A stretch of 10,478 bases of DNA from an uncultured Collinsella sp. GTDB taxonomy: Bacteria > Actinomycetota > Coriobacteriia > Coriobacteriales > Coriobacteriaceae. The notes under the pieces were generated by a model. It did not search any database, was not told the origin of the DNA, and saw only the letters and a list, made by a program, of their open reading frames with translations. A program made the translations under genes and the position numbers. The stretch spans positions 1 through 10,478 of the forward strand of contig CABUBZ010000060.1 in NCBI GenBank assembly GCA_902489945.1, written 5' to 3'. This document shows positions 5,488 through 10,478 of the stretch, in pieces (within the stretch, counting starts at the first letter, position 1; the number at the start of each line of letters is the position of its first letter).

Positions 5488-6558
5488 ATGTCTTTGAAGG
5501 TTGGAATCGTCGGCGCGGCTGGATATGCCGGAGCCGAGCTCATTCGCCTCGTGCTCGGCCATCCCGAGTTTGAACTTGTTGCCATTACGTCCAACGCCGA
5601 TGCCGGCCAGCCGCTGTCCGCGGTGTATCCGAGCTTTGCTGGCGTGAGCGATCTGGTTTTCACCACGCATGACGCCCCCGAGCTCAAGAGCTGCGATGCG
5701 GTTTTTCTTGCTGTGCCGCACACGGCTGCCATGGCACAGGTGCCCGCGCTGCTTGCATCGGGCGTCTCCTGCTTTGATCTTTCGGCCGACTACCGTCTGA
5801 ACGACGCGTCCGTCTTTGAGGCATGGTATGCCGCCGAGCATACGAGCCCCGAGCTACTCAAGACCCGTGCCTTCGGTCTGCCCGAGCTGTTCTGCCAGGA
5901 CTTGGAGACCGCCGCATCCGACCATGCCGACGGCAAACCCGTGCTGGTCGCCTGCGCCGGTTGCTATCCCACCGCAACGAGCCTTGCCGCCGCGCCCGCC
6001 GTGCGCGCGGGCTGGGTGGCCGAGAACGGTCCTGTGATTGTCGATGCCATTAGCGGCGTGACGGGCGCCGGTAAGTCCTGCAACGCCCGCACCCATTTTT
6101 GCAGCGCCGACGAGAACTTGGAGGCCTACGGCGTGGGCAAGCATCGCCACACGCCCGAGATTGAGCAAATCCTTGGTCTGACCGATCGCGTCGTCTTTAC
6201 CCCGCACCTGGCACCGCTCAAGCGCGGCCTGCTCTCCACGGTGACGCTGCCGCTTACGCCGCAGGCTCTCGACACGCTGGCTCTTGAGGATGTCGTCGAC
6301 CATTACAAGCAGTTCTACGCCGGTCGCACCTTCGTACGCGTACTCGATGCCGGTCAGCAGCCCAAGACGGCTTCGATCGTCGGCACCAACGCTGCCCAGA
6401 TTGGCCTCGCGCTCAACAAGCGCGCGGGCGTGCTGGTGGCGACGGGCGCCATCGACAATCTGTGCAAGGGCGCTGCGGGCCAAGCGGTCCAGTGCGCCAA
6501 TATCGTCTTTGGCTTTGACGAGCGACGAGGCTTGCCCACAGTGGCGTGCCCGGTGTAG
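5488..6558 (+). CDS. argC: N-acetyl-gamma-glutamyl-phosphate reductase (ArgC)
   Basis: ArgC reduces N-acetylglutamyl phosphate to N-acetylglutamate semialdehyde with NADPH, the third step of ornithine and arginine synthesis in the cytoplasm. The 356 residues begin with the dinucleotide-binding turn GAAGYAGAEL (9-18). The catalytic cysteine is Cys159 in ACAGCYPT (155-162), and the active-site histidine region is GVGKHRHTPEI (215-225). The C-terminal family block AIDNLCKGAAGQAVQ (321-335) is complete. Length is normal for the family. The start ATG follows AAGGAG (5476-5481) with a six-base gap. It is the first gene of the argCJBD cluster, preceded by an ARG-box-like site. The 135-base gap to argJ holds a possible attenuator. 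No missing key residue or frameshift. Confidence 0.97.
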   Translation: MSLKVGIVGAAGYAGAELIRLVLGHPEFELVAITSNADAGQPLSAVYPSFAGVSDLVFTTHDAPELKSCDAVFLAVPHTAAMAQVPALLASGVSCFDLSADYRLNDASVFEAWYAAEHTSPELLKTRAFGLPELFCQDLETAASDHADGKPVLVACAGCYPTATSLAAAPAVRAGWVAENGPVIVDAISGVTGAGKSCNARTHFCSADENLEAYGVGKHRHTPEIEQILGLTDRVVFTPHLAPLKRGLLSTVTLPLTPQALDTLALEDVVDHYKQFYAGRTFVRVLDAGQQPKTASIVGTNAAQIGLALNKRAGVLVATGAIDNLCKGAAGQAVQCANIVFGFDERRGLPTVACPV

Positions 6559-6586
6559 CACATTCGATTGTTAACGATTTGGTAGT

Positions 6587-6667
6587 CGGGCATCGAGTGG
6601 GGCGCCACTCTTGAGCTGGTCTCATGATCACGACTGGCATGGCGCACCAACCGATGTCCGTTTTTTT
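6587..6667 (+). terminator. Possible attenuator or intrinsic terminator between argC and argJ
   Basis: CGGGCATCG (6587-6595) can pair with CGATGTCCG (6652-6660) over nine bases with one G-U, and seven T follow at once (6661-6667). Inside the large loop is a six-pair hairpin GAGTGG/CCACTC (6595-6600 and 6605-6610). A competing local hairpin, TGGCATGG (6635-6642) with 6651-6660 and two bulges, ends at the same T run. The stem-plus-U-tract form supports termination. The two alternative partners for the 3' arm leave room for a switch, though no ligand or leader peptide is recognisable. Confidence 0.5.
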
Positions 6668-6693
6668 GTTTGACATAAGGAGTCATAAAGACG

Positions 6694-7962
6694 ATGAATA
6701 CCGAGCTGTTTGATATCAAGATTCGCGCCGTCGAGGGTGGCGTTACGGCTGCGGCTGGTTTTAAAGCCGCAGGCATCCACGCTGGGTTCCGCAAGAATCC
6801 CGAGCGCCTGGATTACGCGCTCGTCGTGCCCGATAAACCCTGTCCCGGTGCCGGCGTGTTTACCACCAATCGCTTTTGCGCGGCGCCCGTGCAGGTGAGC
6901 CGTGCCAACCTGGGCGGTGCGGACAAGGGCTATGGCATCATCGCTGGCGTTTCAATCAACTCCGGCAACGCGAACGCCGCCACGGGCGAGGTCGGCCTTG
7001 CCTGCGCGCGCGAGACGTGCAGCATCGCCTCGCAGGTCATCGGCTGCGAACCCCAGCAGATCCTAGTCGCCTCCACGGGCGTGATTGGCCAGATTCTGCC
7101 GATCGACACGTTTGAGACCGCCATTCCTGCTGCCTACGAGGCGCTCTCCGCCCACGGTGGCGCCGATGCCGCTCGCGCCATCATGACGACCGACACGCAC
7201 TCCAAGGAGTACGCCGTATCCTACGTCAGTGAGGCTGCGGGTCATGCGGACAATGTCTATACGGTAGGCGGAATGTGCAAGGGCTCGGGCATGATCATGC
7301 CCAACATGGCCACCATGATCGCAGTTATCACCACCGATGCCCCCGTCGAGCCTGCGGCACTTCATGCCCTGCTGCTCTCGACCGTCAAGCAGACCTTTAA
7401 CAAGGTAACGGTCGATTCCGACACCTCGACCAACGACACCTGCATCATGCTTGCCTCCGGCGCCGCTGCCACAGATGCCGAGCTCATCGTCGAGGGCTCC
7501 GATGCCTTTGACGAGTTGGCATTTGCCGTGCACGAGGTGTGCGAGAGCCTGGCGCGCAATATCGCCGCCGATGGTGAGGGCGCATCCAAGCTTGTTACGG
7601 TCAACGTTACCGGCGCCGCTAACGACGAGGAGGCCGATATCGCCGCCCGTGCCGTTGCCAACTCGCCGCTCGTTAAGACCTGCATCGCCGGCCACGACTG
7701 CAACTGGGGCCGCGTTGCTATGGCGCTCGGTAAGTGCGGCGTGAAGTTTAATCAGGAAGACGTTTCCATCGACATGATGGGCATGCCTGTCTGTCGCGAC
7801 GGTCTGACTGTTTCCTTTGACGAGGACGAGGCTCTGCGACGTTTTGAGGCGTCCGAGATTGTGATCTCGGCAGACCTGGGCGCGGGCGACGCGGCGACCA
7901 CCGTGTGGACCTGCGACCTCACGCACGAGTACATCTCCATTAACGGCGACTACCGTTCCTAG
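6694..7962 (+). CDS. argJ: Glutamate N-acetyltransferase / ornithine acetyltransferase (ArgJ)
   Basis: ArgJ moves the acetyl group from N-acetylornithine to glutamate, regenerating N-acetylglutamate and releasing ornithine; some members also acetylate glutamate from acetyl-CoA. The 422 residues show the oxyanion-hole motif ASTGVIG (126-132) and the self-cleavage site KGSGMIMPNMAT. Cleavage would fall between Ala206 and Thr207, giving an alpha chain of about 206 residues and a beta chain with Thr207 as nucleophile. GHDCNWGR (333-340) and the C-terminal HEYISINGDYRS are typical of the family. The ribosome site AAGGAG is at 6677-6682, 11 bases before ATG, a little far. No argA is in this window, so whether this ArgJ is mono- or bifunctional cannot be told from sequence alone. 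Confidence 0.96.
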   Translation: MNTELFDIKIRAVEGGVTAAAGFKAAGIHAGFRKNPERLDYALVVPDKPCPGAGVFTTNRFCAAPVQVSRANLGGADKGYGIIAGVSINSGNANAATGEVGLACARETCSIASQVIGCEPQQILVASTGVIGQILPIDTFETAIPAAYEALSAHGGADAARAIMTTDTHSKEYAVSYVSEAAGHADNVYTVGGMCKGSGMIMPNMATMIAVITTDAPVEPAALHALLLSTVKQTFNKVTVDSDTSTNDTCIMLASGAAATDAELIVEGSDAFDELAFAVHEVCESLARNIAADGEGASKLVTVNVTGAANDEEADIAARAVANSPLVKTCIAGHDCNWGRVAMALGKCGVKFNQEDVSIDMMGMPVCRDGLTVSFDEDEALRRFEASEIVISADLGAGDAATTVWTCDLTHEYISINGDYRS

Positions 7963-8043
7963 ATTCCAGGCACGCTGCGCATCTTGCCGCGATTGCGAAC
8001 AGCGGAGCACGGCGCGATAACGATACGAAAGACGAGGCAGATT

Positions 8044-9024
8044 ATGAAATTCGCACGCGATTGTCGTTCGAGCGAATCCAACGAAGCAACCGCGCAGCTG
8101 CTGTTCGAAGCGCTGCCGTGGATTAAGAACCTGACCGGCAAGACGGTTGTTATCAAATATGGCGGAGCCGCCATGGTCGACGAACAGCTGCGCCGCGACG
8201 TGATGAGCGACATCGTGCTGCTCAAGATCATCGGCATGCGCCCTGTTATCGTGCACGGTGGCGGCAAGGCCATCAACGAGGCGCTGAGCCACTACGATAT
8301 TCCCGTCGAGTTTAAGAACGGCCAGCGCGTGACCACGCCGGCGACTATGGATATCGTGCGCGAGGTGCTGGGCGGTAAGGTTAACCAGGAGCTGGTTGCT
8401 GCCATCAACCACCACGGCAACCTGGCCGTGGGCGTGTCGGGCAGCGATGCCGGCACGCTCATCGCCGAGCCGCTCGACCCCGAGCTCGGTCGAGTGGGCA
8501 AAGTGACGCACGTTAACACCGACTATATCGAGCGCTTGCTCGATAGCGAGTACATCCCCGTCATCGCCACGGTCGCGGCGGGGGAGGACGGCGGCTTCTT
8601 CAACATCAATGCCGACACCGCTGCCGGTGCCGTTGCGGCGGCGCTCCACGCGCATAAAGCAATCTTCCTTACCGATGTCGACGGCCTGTACAAGGACTTT
8701 AGCGACAAGGATTCGCTCATCTCCAACCTGACGCTCGACGAGGTCAATGAGATGCTCTACGGCGGCGAAGTCGACAAGGGCATGATTCCCAAGCTGCGCG
8801 CGGCCGTCGATGCGCTTGCCGGCGGCGTATTTCGTGCCCACATCATTAACGGTACCACGCCGCATTCGCTGCTGCTTGAGCTGCTGACCGATGCCGGCGT
8901 CGGCACCGTGATCCATTCCACCGAGACGGCTTACGAGTTCGATACGCATCCGCATCCGCTTTCGACGTTTGCTGCGCGTCTGACCGAGAACCTCGACGAG
9001 GTCGAGAAGCTTCAGACGGTCTAA
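8044..9024 (+). CDS. argB: Acetylglutamate kinase (ArgB)
   Basis: ArgB phosphorylates N-acetylglutamate with ATP, the second step and usual control point of the pathway. Counting from ATG 8044 the protein has 326 residues. IKYGGAA (37-43) holds the catalytic Lys38, HGGGKAIN (71-78) binds the phosphates, and NINADTAAGA (187-196) and KGMIPKL (245-251) complete the amino-acid-kinase fold. An N-terminal helix (about 12-28, ending ALPWIKNLTGKT) resembles that of arginine-inhibited hexameric enzymes, so feedback inhibition is likely. A tail of about 33 residues after GTVI (~287-290) is longer than usual. I chose ATG 8044, six bases behind GAGG (8034-8037). A TTG at 7984 in the same frame would add 20 basic residues without a ribosome site. 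Confidence 0.95.
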   Translation: MKFARDCRSSESNEATAQLLFEALPWIKNLTGKTVVIKYGGAAMVDEQLRRDVMSDIVLLKIIGMRPVIVHGGGKAINEALSHYDIPVEFKNGQRVTTPATMDIVREVLGGKVNQELVAAINHHGNLAVGVSGSDAGTLIAEPLDPELGRVGKVTHVNTDYIERLLDSEYIPVIATVAAGEDGGFFNINADTAAGAVAAALHAHKAIFLTDVDGLYKDFSDKDSLISNLTLDEVNEMLYGGEVDKGMIPKLRAAVDALAGGVFRAHIINGTTPHSLLLELLTDAGVGTVIHSTETAYEFDTHPHPLSTFAARLTENLDEVEKLQTV

Positions 9025-9093
9025 CTGACCCTCAGCCGCCCCATTTCTGCACCCATAGGCCTGCGCCGTCCGGCGCTCAACGAAAGGCATCCC

Positions 9094-10377
9094 ATGTCAC
9101 TTGCAGCTCAGCAATCGCTTGAATCCCATTACGTTATGCATACCTTTGGCCGCTCTCCGGTCGAGTTTGTCGAGGGTCACGGCATGAAGCTCACCGGCGA
9201 CGATGGTCGTGAGTACCTCGACTTTCTTGCCGGCATCGGCGTGTGCAGCCTAGGTCATGGCGACCCGGCTGTGCTCTCGGCGCTCGAGGCACAGACCAAA
9301 AAGCTCATGCATGTCTCCAATTACTTCTACATCGAGCAGCGTGGACAGGTCGCGGCGCTGCTGTCCAAGCTTGCCAACGACGACTTAGATGGTGCACGCG
9401 TGCTTGCCGATGCCATTGCCGCCGGCGATGAGACCACGGCAGCTGCTCTTGGTGCCCCGGCTGCGGATGAGCAGGTTTGGGAGACCTTCTTTGCCAACTC
9501 TGGCGCCGAGGCCAACGAGGGCTCGATGAAGCTCGCGCGCCTGTACGCCAAGCGTGCCGGTAACGGCGGCAACACTATCGTGTGCATGCGTGGCGGCTTC
9601 CACGGCCGTACGCTCGAGACCATTGCCGCCACCATGCAGGATTGGCTGCAGGATAGTTTCCGCCCGCTGCCGGGTGGCTTTGTGGCCTGCACGCCCAACG
9701 ATATCGATGAACTGCGTGCGATCTTTAAGCAGCTGGGGAGCGAAATTTGTGCCGTGATGCTCGAGCCGATCCAGGGCGAGAGCGGTGTGCACCCCATGAC
9801 CGAGGAGTTTATGGCGGCAGCGCGCGACCTGGCACACGAAGTGGGCGCCGTGCTTATCGCCGACGAGGTCCAGTGCGGCATCTTCCGCTCCGGCAAGCCG
9901 TTTGCATTCCAAACCTATGGCGTGGAACCCGACATCATGAGCCTTGCCAAGGGCATTGCTGATGGCGTGCCCATGGGTGCCGTCGTAGCAAAGAAGGAGA
10001 TTGCCGACGTGTTTAAGCCGGGCGACCACGGCTCGACCTTTGGCGGTAGCTGCTTGGCCGTCGCGGCGTGTGCCGCGACGCTCTCCGCGCTCGTGCGCGG
10101 CGATTATGCCGACCACGCTGCCAAGGTAGGCGCCTATATGGAGGCAAAGCTCGCCAAGCTGCCGAACGTGACCGAGGTGCGTGGCCGCGGCTTGATGCTC
10201 GGCTGCGATCTGGACGATACTGTGGGTGATGCACACGACGTTGTGGCCCGTGCATTGGGGGCTGGTGCCGTGATTAACGCTACGGGTGCTCATACGCTGC
10301 GTTTCCTGCCGCCGCTCGTGTGCGAAGAGGCCGACGTGGACAGCCTAATCGAGATCCTGGCGGGTGTCTTGGGCTAA
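9094..10377 (+). CDS. argD: Acetylornithine aminotransferase (ArgD)
   Basis: ArgD is a pyridoxal-phosphate class-III aminotransferase that makes N2-acetylornithine from N-acetylglutamate semialdehyde and glutamate. The 427 residues include NSGAEANEG (135-143), the ring-stacking region GGFHGRT (167-173), Asp257 in ADEVQCG (256-262) contacting the pyridine nitrogen, the Schiff-base Lys286 in SLAKGI, and STFGG (314-318). About 30 extra residues (97-128, acidic and alanine-rich) lie between the helix ending KLAND and VWETFFANSG, where most ArgD proteins have a short turn. The start follows AAAGG (9083-9087). A small stem GCGCC/GGCGC (9063-9067 and 9072-9076) lies just before it. It is the last gene of argCJBD seen here; argF may follow beyond the window. 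ArgD can also act in lysine synthesis, which sequence cannot separate. Confidence 0.96.
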   Translation: MSLAAQQSLESHYVMHTFGRSPVEFVEGHGMKLTGDDGREYLDFLAGIGVCSLGHGDPAVLSALEAQTKKLMHVSNYFYIEQRGQVAALLSKLANDDLDGARVLADAIAAGDETTAAALGAPAADEQVWETFFANSGAEANEGSMKLARLYAKRAGNGGNTIVCMRGGFHGRTLETIAATMQDWLQDSFRPLPGGFVACTPNDIDELRAIFKQLGSEICAVMLEPIQGESGVHPMTEEFMAAARDLAHEVGAVLIADEVQCGIFRSGKPFAFQTYGVEPDIMSLAKGIADGVPMGAVVAKKEIADVFKPGDHGSTFGGSCLAVAACAATLSALVRGDYADHAAKVGAYMEAKLAKLPNVTEVRGRGLMLGCDLDDTVGDAHDVVARALGAGAVINATGAHTLRFLPPLVCEEADVDSLIEILAGVLG

Positions 10378-10478
10378 CGCGGCGCAATAACTCAATTTGG
10401 ACCGGGTTCCGGACTGCGGATGTGGTCGCGCGCGCAGACATGGTGTAAGAGTGTCCTGAGGTCCGTCGCTGCAAGTCC
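10378..10478. other. Non-coding end of window after argD
   Basis: These 101 bases hold no gene I can support and no terminator with a U-tract. A short CCGG-GTT-CCGG fold is too small to call. No TGCAT-type operator motif is seen. The next gene may start beyond the window. Confidence 0.5.

Noticed and set aside
6595..6610. Possible T-box or arginine leader-peptide attenuation in the argC-argJ gap.
   Set aside because: No T-box core sequence (AGGGTGGNACCGCG) and no short frame rich in Arg codons with a ribosome site; only the stem and T run are supported.
6670..6675. Perfect TTGACA -35 box before argJ.
   Set aside because: The matching -10 position falls on the argJ start codon and does not resemble TATAAT.
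7063..9090. A 675-codon open frame on the minus strand opposite argJ and argB.
   Set aside because: It lies antisense to two clear enzyme genes, has no recognisable domain and is rich in His, Arg and Gly. It reflects high-GC codon bias in the sense genes.

Overview
The window is GC-rich chromosomal DNA from an anaerobe-like actinobacterium. Codon use, the GroEL tail and the actinobacterial-style arginine operator all fit a Coriobacteriia member such as Collinsella. That taxonomic call is an inference from style, not a database result. All the genes lie on the + strand and none looks foreign.

Layout. (1) 1-443: the 3' end of groEL. (2) 444-768: a gene-free stretch with a long imperfect palindrome just after groEL and a tandem array of two hairpin units joined by similar linkers. 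(3) 769-5230: a flavin-supply operon. A putative promoter is followed by an FMN riboswitch (RFN element), then ribU (riboflavin-binding S component), one gene encoding both ECF ATPases as a fusion, ecfT, and two small paralogous pyridoxamine-phosphate-oxidase-like (putatively FMN-binding) proteins. The first three genes overlap by 1-4 bases; the last two follow at 30 and 51 bases. (4) 5231-5487: a long perfect-stem hairpin, then a leader with an ARG-box-like operator and a possible extended -10 promoter. (5) 5488-10377: argC, argJ, argB and argD, the acetylated-intermediate part of arginine (ornithine) synthesis with ArgJ recycling the acetyl group. A U-tract hairpin that could act as attenuator or terminator sits between argC and argJ. 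(6) 10378-10478: the end of the window, with no gene seen.

How it works together. The first operon should import riboflavin when FMN is low. FMN made from it would bind the leader RNA and shut expression off. The two PPOX-like proteins downstream would come under the same flavin sensor if the transcript reads through. The second operon makes N-acetylornithine from N-acetylglutamate, and is probably repressed by an ArgR-type regulator and feedback-inhibited at ArgB.

Most of the window is conventional metabolism. I see no defence system, mobile element or CRISPR. The parts most worth a second look are the hairpin array at 544-747, the two PPOX-like paralogs in the FMN-riboswitch operon, the fused ECF ATPase with its enlarged linker, and the argC-argJ attenuator candidate.
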